Shown piece after piece: positions 23,918 to 32,516 of a stretch of DNA of 44,764 nucleotides (position 1 is the first letter of the stretch; each line of letters opens with the position of its first letter). The translations under genes and the position numbers were made by a program. The DNA comes from Bacteroidales bacterium (GTDB taxonomy: Bacteria; Bacteroidota; Bacteroidia; Bacteroidales; JAIPAP01). The notes under the pieces are model-generated. The model was given only the letters and a program-made list of their open reading frames with translations. It was not told the origin of the DNA and did no database searches. The stretch spans positions 1 through 44,764 of the forward strand of contig JAIPAP010000019.1 in NCBI GenBank assembly GCA_021740045.1, read 5' to 3'.

Positions 23918-25132
23918 TTAAGACTGGTTATCATCTTCCACGATTTCATGCAGCTTGGGCAGGAACTCCGGGTCGGCGCTCATGATGCGTTTCCAGCTCG
24001 GCATTAACGGAATTTGGTTGGGAGTTTCGAGGAAATGGAGGCCTGCATCATAAACATTTTTAGCAAATAGGTCAACCCCTTCTTCTTCGGCATTGCGGTC
24101 GTGATAAAAGCCGTTTATAACGGCATCGCTGTGGTATTGCTCCACAATGTCGAGGGCGATGCGGTAATAGGTGGCTTTGATGGAGCGGAAATCGCCGGGG
24201 GAAAAAGAAATGCCGTTGGCCGCCAGCTTTCCGAATATCTGCTTGGCAATATCAAAGCTCATTTTCGAAAGGCCGGCATTGGGATTATCGGGTGACAGGG
24301 GCTGATGCTTATGGTCATAGCGGTCGGCAATATCCACCTGGCAGATGCGGTTGGTGGAATTGTTGCGATGCACTTCAGAGAGTATGCCGATTTCGAGGCC
24401 CCAATCGCTGGGGATGCGTATGGTTTTTACCACATCGGAACGCATAGAAAACTCTCCTGCCAGCGGATAGCGGAAGCTATCGAGGTATTCCAGGTAATTA
24501 AGCTGGCCGTACATCTTTTTAAGCGCGCGTAGCAAAGGCGTCACCATAAGCCGGGCAACCCGCCCTTGTAACTTGTTGCCGTCGGAGCGGTAATAATAGC
24601 CTTTGCAAAAACGGTAGTTAAAGCCAGGCTCCATCACCGGGTAAACCAGCCGTGCCAGCATTTCACGGCTGTAGGTTAAAATATCGCAATCGTGCAGGGC
24701 AATTGCCTCCGAACGATTGGAAGCTATGGCATAACCAAAACAAAACCAGGCGTTACGCCCTTTGCCCAATTCGGCAGGTGCCAACTTTCGATCGAGCAGT
24801 ATCTTATTCAACTTCTGTATGCCCGGGCCATCGTTCCATAAAATGCGGTGACGTTGCGGTAAGCGTGCGAAATATTTCTTAGCATGTTTGAATTCCTCTT
24901 TATTGGCGCGATCCAGCCCAATGATCACCTCATCGAGGTAAGGGACTTTTACAATCTCATCCAATATTTTATTGAGGGCCGGCCCATGCAGCTCCGAATA
25001 AAGACTTGGCAACACCAATGCCAATGGACGCTGGTGAGAGAACTTCTCCAAATCGTATTCGATACTTTCAACCGAGCGCGTCCTGAAATTGTGCAAGGTC
25101 GTCACCAATCCGTTTTGATAAAAGTCTCCCAT
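23918..25132 (-). CDS. GT81 glucosyl-3-phosphoglycerate-synthase-like glycosyltransferase
   Basis: A 404-residue GT-A-fold retaining glycosyltransferase. It resembles the GpgS/GT81 family, which forms glucosyl-3-phosphoglycerate from NDP-glucose and 3-phosphoglycerate. Seen landmarks are ALVLPSLYSELHGPAL near residue 38, an acidic nucleotide-binding region EVIIGLDRANKEEF, a GKGRNAWFCFGYAIA loop near 123, the metal-binding DCD at residues 148-150 in ALHDCDIL, then FCKGYYYR and GRVARLMVTPLL, and the late segment SDWGLEIGILSEV. Length is somewhat above mycobacterial GpgS (about 325), with an extra C-terminal region. It lies fourth in the operon, 35 bases before the phosphorylase-like gene. The donor sugar (glucose or mannose) cannot be read from the sequence; GT78 mannosylglycerate synthases differ in motif. 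Confidence 0.8.
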   Translation of the reverse strand: MGDFYQNGLVTTLHNFRTRSVESIEYDLEKFSHQRPLALVLPSLYSELHGPALNKILDEIVKVPYLDEVIIGLDRANKEEFKHAKKYFARLPQRHRILWNDGPGIQKLNKILLDRKLAPAELGKGRNAWFCFGYAIASNRSEAIALHDCDILTYSREMLARLVYPVMEPGFNYRFCKGYYYRSDGNKLQGRVARLMVTPLLRALKKMYGQLNYLEYLDSFRYPLAGEFSMRSDVVKTIRIPSDWGLEIGILSEVHRNNSTNRICQVDIADRYDHKHQPLSPDNPNAGLSKMSFDIAKQIFGKLAANGISFSPGDFRSIKATYYRIALDIVEQYHSDAVINGFYHDRNAEEEGVDLFAKNVYDAGLHFLETPNQIPLMPSWKRIMSADPEFLPKLHEIVEDDNQS

Positions 25133-25208
25133 ATCCCTGTGTTTTTAATTATCCATTAAACAAAGTTTCGCGTTAAAGTATTGACTTCATCGTGTTGTTA
25201 CCCATCAT

Positions 25209-26657
25209 TTATAATTCACGGGTAAATATATTTTTGATCAACGGTGTTAGTTTTTCGGCTATCACTTTATGCCCCAGCTTTTCGTTAAGCACTTCCAGAT
25301 TGTGTTTTACAATCTGATTGCGGTAAGCAATATCCGTTTGAATTTTGTAGGCCTCTTCCACTAACTCATCTGTAATGATCCCATTATCGATAGCCGGCAG
25401 CTTAAAACCCAGGTGGTCGATTTCTTTTTTAAATACCTCGTATTTATTAATAACCACCGGCAGACCATAGGAGATCATTTCGAGCAGATTGTTGCCGTAG
25501 CCTTCCACCTCACTAAAAAAGGTTCCCAGCCCGCCATTAGCCGCAATAACTGAAGGTATTTCGGCAAATTTGTAGTACTTCTTATCAACAATGATATCAC
25601 GATGTGAAAGAATGGAATTCTCACCAAAAAGCAACACTACATTGGAATCGGGGTGTTTAAGCAAGAGGTCTTTATGGTATTTCTTGAGGAATTTTTTGTA
25701 TTCCACCTGTTCGTCGCCCGAGTGGCCGCTTACCAGGATGGCAATGCATTTTTTCACCCCATCTTTTAAGAAGCGCTTTTCAAGTAAAAAGGCAAAGTCA
25801 ATGGCCAACTCTATTCTTTTGCGGGGCACCACACGGGTATGTTGCAACAGGATCACAGTATCCTTGAAATCCATATCGCGTTTCTGTATCTGAGAAAGTA
25901 ATCCCACATCACGCAATAAGGTGTCGTTATAATTATCCTGGGGCGGATAGATAATCTCCTTGCCTTTCCAGTTCCGATCCTGCCAATCCCAGGAAATGTG
26001 GCTGGTATTGGGGATTGTTGCCGTGCGGGTTGCCAGGAAATTCTTACGATATGGTTTTTGATGTTCATTAAAAAAACGTTCCGCAAGCCTGCGCTGTTCC
26101 TGGTTGATAAAGGCAATGCCGTCAATATCGATGCCGGGAAGGTATTTCAGGTATTTTTTGATGATTTTATTAGGCTTGGCAAAGCGTTCACGTTCGTAAT
26201 AGGAGTCGTGCCACCAAACCAGTACTTTTGGCCAGATAAGGCCTTCGGCGCGCAATTCATCGATGTAATAGCCCAAACCAACGGCGGTAACAAAATTCAA
26301 CGGATGAGAGGTATTGTGGGCAATCAGCAGATCGATCTCATTTTTTTCGATAAAACCGGCAATCACATCCTTGGCATACATGGCCTTGTTGTGGATAAGG
26401 CTGTTGAGATAATCCGGGGCGGGCTCCTCATAGTGGTGCAATATGGTTTTATGGACCGGGTTTTTATGCCAGAAAATCTCGTCGGTTTCGGCATTAAAAC
26501 GTGGTGAACTATGGGCCGCCAGGAAAAAAATATGACCCAACTCCACCTCCATGTATTCCACCATGGCATTTACCGTTTGATCAATCACTATCGACACGCC
26601 ATCATTCTTGCCGATAAGGGAGTGCATAATACCTATATTCAAATGCGAGATGTCCAT
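25209..26657 (-). CDS. GT4-family glycosyltransferase (second of the operon)
   Basis: A 482-residue retaining GT-B glycosyltransferase. The N-terminal acceptor domain starts MDISHLNIGIMHSLIGKNDGVS, with a glycine-containing turn after the first strand. The C-terminal donor domain has LLQHTRVVPRKRIELAIDF and the E-x7-E motif EGYGNNLLE near residue 385, followed by ISYGLPVVINKYEVF. Length is at the long end for GT4, because of an insertion around residues 190-240. It overlaps the HAD gene by 19 bases at its start, so the two are translated together. A role in extending the glucosyl(phospho)glycerate made by the GT81 enzyme is likely; Petrotoga makes mannosylglucosylglycerate with an analogous mannosyltransferase. 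The sugar and acceptor are not proven by the sequence. Confidence 0.75.
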   Translation of the reverse strand: MDISHLNIGIMHSLIGKNDGVSIVIDQTVNAMVEYMEVELGHIFFLAAHSSPRFNAETDEIFWHKNPVHKTILHHYEEPAPDYLNSLIHNKAMYAKDVIAGFIEKNEIDLLIAHNTSHPLNFVTAVGLGYYIDELRAEGLIWPKVLVWWHDSYYERERFAKPNKIIKKYLKYLPGIDIDGIAFINQEQRRLAERFFNEHQKPYRKNFLATRTATIPNTSHISWDWQDRNWKGKEIIYPPQDNYNDTLLRDVGLLSQIQKRDMDFKDTVILLQHTRVVPRKRIELAIDFAFLLEKRFLKDGVKKCIAILVSGHSGDEQVEYKKFLKKYHKDLLLKHPDSNVVLLFGENSILSHRDIIVDKKYYKFAEIPSVIAANGGLGTFFSEVEGYGNNLLEMISYGLPVVINKYEVFKKEIDHLGFKLPAIDNGIITDELVEEAYKIQTDIAYRNQIVKHNLEVLNEKLGHKVIAEKLTPLIKNIFTREL

Positions 26658-27568
26658 ATGCCTGTTACCTCTTTTAATTGTGCAAGTTTTGTTATGATAT
26701 GATCGGGCTTAACACGTTGAATATGCTTATGATCTTTCCGTAATCTTAATGAGCGCTTATCGCCGGCAAACAGGGCTGTCTTAAATCCAACCTGCTGGGC
26801 GGCATATACATCTTTCATCATGTCGTTGCCCACAAAGAGCGCTTCGTGGGGAGCTATACCATATTTTTCCTTCAAAACCGGGGTTAGCTTCTCAAACAAG
26901 CGCGTATCGGGTTTAGCACGTTTTTCCAGATAGGAATATACCGTAAGTTCAGGATCGAAATACTCGATGGTTTCCCGTTCCTGCACCTCTCCATCAATCA
27001 AAAAATTCATGATCACCGGGGTGTAAAATTGTGCATTGGAAACAATTCCCATGGGTTTCCCGCTCCGGTGCAGACTTTTGATCAAGTCATTCATTCCCGG
27101 CATGGGGTAAACCCTGTTGCTTAATAGTTCAAAAACAAAGGTGAAGGTTCTTAAATCGGCATCTTGTTCGGGACGTACCCAGCCTTTAGCTGTTGCCTGT
27201 TTCATTACTTCCCGCCATATTTCCAGGATGTCCACTTCCGGATGATGATTGCCATTGGCCCGGTTTTCGGCATGCGATTTCCCAATGGCTTCTTTCATGG
27301 CGTGTAACATTTTGGAACAAGCGTCACAGCCATTGTTTCCAACAGCGCCATTATTTAAATGATAATGAGAGGCTTTTAGTGCAGCCCGCAAATTTTCTTC
27401 GTTTACATCGGCTTCATCCACATCGCCCGAAGCTGAAATCAGCAGGGTTCCGTATATATCGAAGATCAAAGCCCTGATGTTATTATCGCGGTGATAGAAT
27501 GGCTCCACACCGGCGGGAATGGGCTTTAAATGCTCAAGCTTATTCAAGTATTGTTTTATAGATTCCAT
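26639..27568 (-). CDS. HAD-superfamily hydrolase, candidate sugar-phosphoglycerate phosphatase
   Basis: A 309-residue HAD-fold protein. Motif I is FDIYGTLL at about residue 37, with the nucleophile D37 but tyrosine at position 39 where phosphatases normally have the second aspartate. Motif II is SNAQ in MGIVSNAQFY, motif III the lysine of RAKPDTR, and motif IV GNDMMKDVY. A cap domain with a GCDACSKM cysteine pair occupies about residues 75-170. Placement between two glycosyltransferases, with both ends overlapping its neighbours, suggests removal of the phosphate from a glucosyl- or mannosylglucosyl-3-phosphoglycerate. The D-to-Y change, common in dehalogenase-type members, makes that function uncertain. 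The Cys pair could bind metal or form a disulfide. Confidence 0.7.
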   Translation of the reverse strand: MESIKQYLNKLEHLKPIPAGVEPFYHRDNNIRALIFDIYGTLLISASGDVDEADVNEENLRAALKASHYHLNNGAVGNNGCDACSKMLHAMKEAIGKSHAENRANGNHHPEVDILEIWREVMKQATAKGWVRPEQDADLRTFTFVFELLSNRVYPMPGMNDLIKSLHRSGKPMGIVSNAQFYTPVIMNFLIDGEVQERETIEYFDPELTVYSYLEKRAKPDTRLFEKLTPVLKEKYGIAPHEALFVGNDMMKDVYAAQQVGFKTALFAGDKRSLRLRKDHKHIQRVKPDHIITKLAQLKEVTGIWTSRI

Positions 27569-28841
27569 TTAATTGTTCCCCGTACTTTGCAATAGAGTAC
27601 TCGCGGTTAATTATCGCCTTATTGGTTTCGATCAACTCCCCCGAAACTTTTTTCAGCAAATCATTTAAAAACGGATTTTGCCTGTACATCGCATGCCTGA
27701 AGTCAGGGTCTTCCTTAGCTTTTCGGATAACTTCCCTTTGCCGGTCTTCGGGCATATTCTTAAAATCAATAACTTCTCCTTCCCAATCAATTTTGATTTG
27801 GTTATAAAGATACGGAAACTTTACACCATTTTGCTTTATATCATCGGTAACATATGGTAGGTTCCGTCCAATAACGGGTGTATGCATTAACCAGGGTTCC
27901 ATATAACTCATTCCGAAACCTTCGCGAGCGCTGGTGGTAATGCAAAAATCAGAAGCATTGATCAATTGCTCGAAATTGACCTTGCTGCCCACCTCAAATT
28001 GCACGGGAATATTCAAATCACTGCAAAATTGCTTCCAGGCCTCATAAGGCTCGATTTCAACCGGATTTTTGGGAGGTTGCGACACCAGCCAATGAGCTTG
28101 ATTTACGAAAAGCATCGCCAATAAAATGAATTCCCCCACATTTTTTCGCTTAATGATCCGTACCGGATAAGTGATGATCTTTTTATCCTGATCGAGGCCC
28201 AGTTGACCGGCAATAAGGGCTTTGTTCTTTTTCTTATCCTTCAGGCTATAAATGGATTCAAACTGGACCGGATTCGGTAGCAAGCTTATGCGCTCATTAT
28301 CGATGCCGTATGTTTTAAGCCTTTCATAATCAAACGTATTTAAAACAGCAAAATGGTAATTAGCAGCATCCGGATAAAGCACTTGTTTGAGATCATAACC
28401 GAACTCATCCCCGATGATCATTTTCAGGAAATTATAATTTAACGGCCGGTCTTCGGCAAAATCATGGGCATGGTTAAGAATATGGTACCCCATTTCACAC
28501 AGTTCATAAATGGCAGTTGTAACCAGCGGGTTTTTTCCCAGGTTCAGATTATGGAAGTGGATGATATCCTCTTTGTCAACCATTTTTTCAAGAGCTGCTT
28601 TCAAGTTATTCTTCGCAATATTCAACTCGAGGGATTTAAGATCCTCTTGGTATAAATAATTCAGTCGCTCATCGATGGTTACGGGCACGGGAAGCTTTGC
28701 ATTTTTGGGTATATGACCACTGATGATCTTTGGTATCCAGTTTTTTTGATAACCACTCAAGGCCTTCACCTGGGAATGAATAACCCGTGTAACACCACCG
28801 GGATTGAGATGATGGTGCATAATCGCAATCGCTTTCTCCAT
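27540..28841 (-). CDS. GT4-family glycosyltransferase, first gene of the operon
   Basis: A 433-residue GT-B glycosyltransferase. The N-terminal domain begins AIAIMHHHLNPGGVTRVIHSQ, where the PGGVTRV turn is the glycine-rich loop that often contacts the sugar nucleotide in GT4 enzymes. The C-terminal domain has ITYPVRIIKRKNVGEFILLA and the E-x7-E motif EGFGMSYME near residue 305, followed by THTPVIGRNLPYV-like donor-loop sequence (here MHTPVIGRNLP). The stop overlaps the HAD gene start by 29 bases. It heads the six-gene operon directly after a strong promoter (28870-28900). It is one of two GT4 proteins that may elongate a glucosylglycerate primer; which of them uses GDP-mannose, if either does, is not visible. 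Confidence 0.75.
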   Translation of the reverse strand: MEKAIAIMHHHLNPGGVTRVIHSQVKALSGYQKNWIPKIISGHIPKNAKLPVPVTIDERLNYLYQEDLKSLELNIAKNNLKAALEKMVDKEDIIHFHNLNLGKNPLVTTAIYELCEMGYHILNHAHDFAEDRPLNYNFLKMIIGDEFGYDLKQVLYPDAANYHFAVLNTFDYERLKTYGIDNERISLLPNPVQFESIYSLKDKKKNKALIAGQLGLDQDKKIITYPVRIIKRKNVGEFILLAMLFVNQAHWLVSQPPKNPVEIEPYEAWKQFCSDLNIPVQFEVGSKVNFEQLINASDFCITTSAREGFGMSYMEPWLMHTPVIGRNLPYVTDDIKQNGVKFPYLYNQIKIDWEGEVIDFKNMPEDRQREVIRKAKEDPDFRHAMYRQNPFLNDLLKKVSGELIETNKAIINREYSIAKYGEQLNGIYKTILE

Positions 28842-28869
28842 AGTTGTTTCACTTTTCTTATGGGCTAAA

Positions 28870-28900
28870 CAAATATAAGCTCAATTTGTCAGCGTTCAAA
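28870..28900 (-). promoter_or_regulatory. Promoter of the six-gene glycoside operon
   Basis: On the minus strand, TTTG (28897-28900) is followed by 19 bases and then TATATTTG (28870-28877). This matches the Bacteroidota consensus TTTG-N(17-23)-TAnnTTTG. The start codon at 28841 is about 28 bases beyond the -7 box, leaving a short leader. All six downstream genes are tightly linked, so this promoter probably drives the whole operon. Confidence 0.75.
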
Positions 28901-29054
28901 GGGGGAAGGCAGTTCATTTTATATAACACCATTGATGCGCTCATTATAGATAATCCTGCATTCACCCATTACTCCATCACCAGAAAACACATATTGAACA
29001 TTGAAGGTATAATACGACTGAGGATTGTCTTAATTACTAAGCTTCTATATATTC

Positions 29055-29816
29055 TCAATCACTAACTTCGTTTACTACAATCTTTTGAGCGATTTCTTTA
29101 GCGGTTGTGATGGTGTTCAATGAGGTGTAGAGTTTTCCATTCTCACCTGCATAATGGCTATGACCTATTAATTTCATGGGATAGCTTTTTATGTCATCTT
29201 CGAGATTAATGGTGGCGGAATAAACCAATGCAGGTTGGGATGAGGCTTTATAATGTTCATTTTCAGGATATTTATCATTGGTCCAATATCCATTCCAGTC
29301 CCACGACTGATTGATTTCGAGTAGCACTCTAAACCGGGGACTGATGTTTTGATCAGCTTTCGTTTTAAGGGTGAAGTCGCCTTCGGGCGTGGCACCTGAA
29401 TAAGCATCAGGTACGGGGTTTTCGGGTGTTGGCACATACAATCCGTCATCCGCTTTAACGCCGCGCTTGTGCGCCCAATAGGGAAGTGCGGCAGGCCTTC
29501 GTTTTTCACCCGGTGCCCAATGCCCGTCTTCAACCTTGCCATGGCCAAAAATTCCGGTTGCTATTGACTTGGCCACATATAGGCTTTGTATATAATCGCC
29601 GTCCAGGGTTTCAACCCACACTGCCATCAACGGATGATTGTGTTCAGGCCCTTTGGTAAATTCAATTTCCAACTTTGGGCCATCCCCATTGATATTGGTG
29701 GTAATTAACGAAGTTTTTTCTTCCTTGGTGCTCTTTACGGTGCTTTTACATGAACCGAAAATAACCGGCATGACCACCAAAATGGATATAAATACTTTAA
29801 GATGTAACTTTATCAT
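29055..29816 (-). CDS. DUF2271-type lipoprotein
   Basis: A 253-residue predicted lipoprotein. The signal peptide has a hydrophobic core (ISILVVMPVIFG) and a lipobox-like FGSC, with C23 as the lipidation site. The mature part has LMAVWVETLDGDYIQSLYV near residue 64, LPYWAHKRG near residue 110, and DAYSGATPEGDFTL, all features of DUF2271 domains. Such proteins are often found beside flavin- or iron-related periplasmic systems. It follows the TonB receptor by 12 bases in transcription order, so the two form one unit: receptor first, lipoprotein second. The ligand is unknown. The gene is tied to the receptor and not to a SusD protein. Confidence 0.7.
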   Translation of the reverse strand: MIKLHLKVFISILVVMPVIFGSCKSTVKSTKEEKTSLITTNINGDGPKLEIEFTKGPEHNHPLMAVWVETLDGDYIQSLYVAKSIATGIFGHGKVEDGHWAPGEKRRPAALPYWAHKRGVKADDGLYVPTPENPVPDAYSGATPEGDFTLKTKADQNISPRFRVLLEINQSWDWNGYWTNDKYPENEHYKASSQPALVYSATINLEDDIKSYPMKLIGHSHYAGENGKLYTSLNTITTAKEIAQKIVVNEVSD

Positions 29817-29828
29817 GATGATGAGGTT

Positions 29829-32234
29829 TTAAAATTCAACCATAATTCCAATCGTGGGAAGCACTGTTCCGGCTTCTGTCCTGATCTTCCTCAGGTCATA
29901 ACGTTGCTGGCTTTCGGGAGCTTCGGGATTTACGATGACCGGCTCACCGTTTTCATTCTTTTTTCGAACCAGCGAAGGTGCTTCCTTGAGCTTAAAGTTA
30001 TACACATTTTCAACATCAACATATAACATGAGCGACCATTTATCCAGGAAAAACTGTTTATCAATTCGCAAGTCCAGTTGATGAAATGCTCCGAGGCGTT
30101 TTTCATTAAAGCGTGAATAATCCAGGTAGCCGCCACCGCGGGCTTCCCAGGCTTGCTTTAGAGAAGATTTTTCAAGATCGTAAGGGGTGTAGGGAGGTCC
30201 TCCCACATATCGCCATTTAAGCCCTATATCCCAGTTATTTTTGAATTCGCGACGCAAGGTGAAATTCACCAAATGCTTATTGTCCCAAGCAGCTGCTATA
30301 TAGTCTTCATCCTTTTCCCTCAGGTTTTTAAACTCGCTTCTCACCAGGGTATAGGAAAAAATAATATTAAAACCCTTGAAATCGCGTTCACGGGCAAGCA
30401 CTTCAAGACCGTATGCACGACCTTCGGATAGGGGTTTTACCGGGGCATCGCCCACACGGCCAAAGTCAGCTCCTTTATTAGCCAGTGAAATGGAATCATC
30501 AAGCAGAAAAGGATAATCATCATAATGTTTGTAAAAGCCTTCCAGGCTTATTTTAGCATCGCGTTCGGGCATGAATTCAACACCGGCTACAATGTGATCG
30601 GATTGAATATATTTTAGGTTGTTTTCTTTGTTAACAAGCACACCCCTATTATTCCGGTAACCCAATGCGGTATAAGCCGGCAGTTGATAGTAACGTCCGG
30701 TGTTGAAATTAAGGCTCCATTTATCTGCCAGCACATAGGAAGCCGAAAAACGGGGTGAAAACTGCTCGAGCAAGTTCGACATATCACCGGAATAATTGTT
30801 TGCATCGAAACGGGTACCAAATGAGAGGGTTAAGCGGTTATTGAAAAAATCACGGCTTACCTGCCCGAAAGCCGACCATTTGAATAGTTTTAGATTCGTA
30901 TTATAGCTTAAACTATCAGGCCCCTGCTCATTAAAGACCTGCTGAAAGAAATCATTGTTGTATTTGGCATATTCAGCGCCGGCACCATAAGTAAGCTTCA
31001 AGCCCTGGTTCCGGTAGGTATGTTCATAGCGAGCCTTGTTTTCAATCTCCTCCGATACAAAATCCAGTATCTTCCGGCGGTTTTCGTTATTCTCAGGATA
31101 TTTGAATGCCGAATTATTCAGCATGTTCCGGCTAAGCACCCAGGTATCATAACCGTTTTCCTTATAATGCTTGTAAACAGCTCCTATGGTATAATTCCAT
31201 TGTTCATTCACCGGCACGGTATTTAAAATGAATTGTTGCTCCTCATCGGGATTTTCCAGACCGGTATTCAGCTCAAATTCATCGATAGCGCCTAAACCGA
31301 GCACAGTAAGCTCATTTTTAACATCGAATTTGGTTTTTGTTTTAAACTGAAAATCATTATAGGTAGGCAGAAACGGTAAACCAATGGCATCAAAGAGAAA
31401 TTGAAGATAAGAACGCCGGACAGATGCTATAAAGGTTGTATTCTGGCTTAGCGGGCCATTTGCGGTGAATGCTGCATCGGAAGCTCCCACGGAAAAGCGA
31501 AAGTTGGTTTCCTCCTGGCTGCCATCTACCTGTTTCATATCGAGGATTGAACTTAATGCTCCCCCCCGGTTGGCGGGGAAGGCACCTGTATAGAGATCGG
31601 CTTCCCTTATAAAATCAACGTTAATAATACCCACCGGCCCACCTGAGGCGCCCTGGGTGGCAAAGTGGTTAAGATTCGGTATTTCAATACCATCCAGGTA
31701 AAAGCTGTTTTCCGAAGGCCCTCCACCGCGTACGATCACATCATTGCGATACGACACCGACGATGCCACACCGGGCAGGGTTTGAATAACACGCGAAATA
31801 TCCCGGTTTGCTCCAGGGGTTTGCTCAATCTCTTCAATACCCAAGGTACGCATCGATACCGGGCTTTCTTCTTTCTGCTTGAAAGGCGAGGCCCTTACCT
31901 CTACTTCTTCGAGCTCCACCTGCTTCTCATTCATGGGAATATCCACAAAAACCTTTTTGGCATTGGTTACCATGAACTCTTCGGTAATGTAATTCTCAAA
32001 ACCCACGGCAGTTGCTTTTAGCCTTACAAATCCAGGATCAACACCGGTAAATTTGAAATTTCCATCCAAATCGGAAGTGGAGCCGGTATTGGTTCCATAA
32101 ATGATAATGTTGGCAAAGGGAACAGGCTCGTTATTTTTAGAGTTGTAAATTCTTCCCTTAATAACACCGTTTTGTGCCAGGATTGGCCCAGCCGTCATAA
32201 ACAGCAGTATGATCGCTGATAAGAGTTTTCTCAT
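29829..32234 (-). CDS. TonB-dependent outer membrane receptor with carboxypeptidase-regulatory-like N-terminus
   Basis: An 801-residue outer-membrane receptor. A cleavable signal peptide (MRKLLSAIILLFMTAGPILAQ, cut before NGVIKG) precedes a CarboxypepD-regulatory-like beta-sandwich (about residues 24-110: GRIYNSKNNEPVPFANIIIYG). The plug domain runs from about 115 to 230 and includes VIQTLPGVASSVSYRNDVIVRGGG and YLDGIEIPNLNHF. A long beta-barrel follows, ending in the terminal F of VEF. The plug carries a TonB-box-like region before it. No SusD-like gene adjoins; the partner is a DUF2271 lipoprotein, which argues for small-molecule (metal, flavin or similar) uptake rather than polysaccharides. 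It is preceded by a gcvP terminator and has no clear -7 box. Confidence 0.85.
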   Translation of the reverse strand: MRKLLSAIILLFMTAGPILAQNGVIKGRIYNSKNNEPVPFANIIIYGTNTGSTSDLDGNFKFTGVDPGFVRLKATAVGFENYITEEFMVTNAKKVFVDIPMNEKQVELEEVEVRASPFKQKEESPVSMRTLGIEEIEQTPGANRDISRVIQTLPGVASSVSYRNDVIVRGGGPSENSFYLDGIEIPNLNHFATQGASGGPVGIINVDFIREADLYTGAFPANRGGALSSILDMKQVDGSQEETNFRFSVGASDAAFTANGPLSQNTTFIASVRRSYLQFLFDAIGLPFLPTYNDFQFKTKTKFDVKNELTVLGLGAIDEFELNTGLENPDEEQQFILNTVPVNEQWNYTIGAVYKHYKENGYDTWVLSRNMLNNSAFKYPENNENRRKILDFVSEEIENKARYEHTYRNQGLKLTYGAGAEYAKYNNDFFQQVFNEQGPDSLSYNTNLKLFKWSAFGQVSRDFFNNRLTLSFGTRFDANNYSGDMSNLLEQFSPRFSASYVLADKWSLNFNTGRYYQLPAYTALGYRNNRGVLVNKENNLKYIQSDHIVAGVEFMPERDAKISLEGFYKHYDDYPFLLDDSISLANKGADFGRVGDAPVKPLSEGRAYGLEVLARERDFKGFNIIFSYTLVRSEFKNLREKDEDYIAAAWDNKHLVNFTLRREFKNNWDIGLKWRYVGGPPYTPYDLEKSSLKQAWEARGGGYLDYSRFNEKRLGAFHQLDLRIDKQFFLDKWSLMLYVDVENVYNFKLKEAPSLVRKKNENGEPVIVNPEAPESQQRYDLRKIRTEAGTVLPTIGIMVEF

Positions 32235-32334
32235 TGGATTCTCATGTTTAACTAATAATCGAATTCTTTAAACATCATTATTAAGATTTTGTTCAGCCCG
32301 GATAAAAATGATTGTAAGGTATCCGGGGCCTGTA

Positions 32335-32371
32335 AAATCAAAAAAGCCGCCCGGATTTCCCGGAACGGCTT
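32335..32371 (-). terminator. Intrinsic terminator after gcvP
   Basis: On the minus strand the sequence forms AAGCCG..CCGG / CCGG..CGGCTT (32344-32371) followed by a run of T (TTTTTTGATTTT). The hairpin is about 11 base pairs with a few mismatches and a short loop. It lies 146 bases beyond the gcvP stop codon and before the TonB receptor start. Confidence 0.75.
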
Positions 32372-32516
32372 CGATTTGTAACAAACAACGTATATCATCT
32401 TAAGACAACCTACCCTTGTAGCTTATCTTAATTTTTCATGAGGAAAAGTCTCCTTTAAAAAATCATTCATAAACTGTAATAGGAGGACACAAGCAACTGA
32501 TCCCCTCGGTCCGGTT

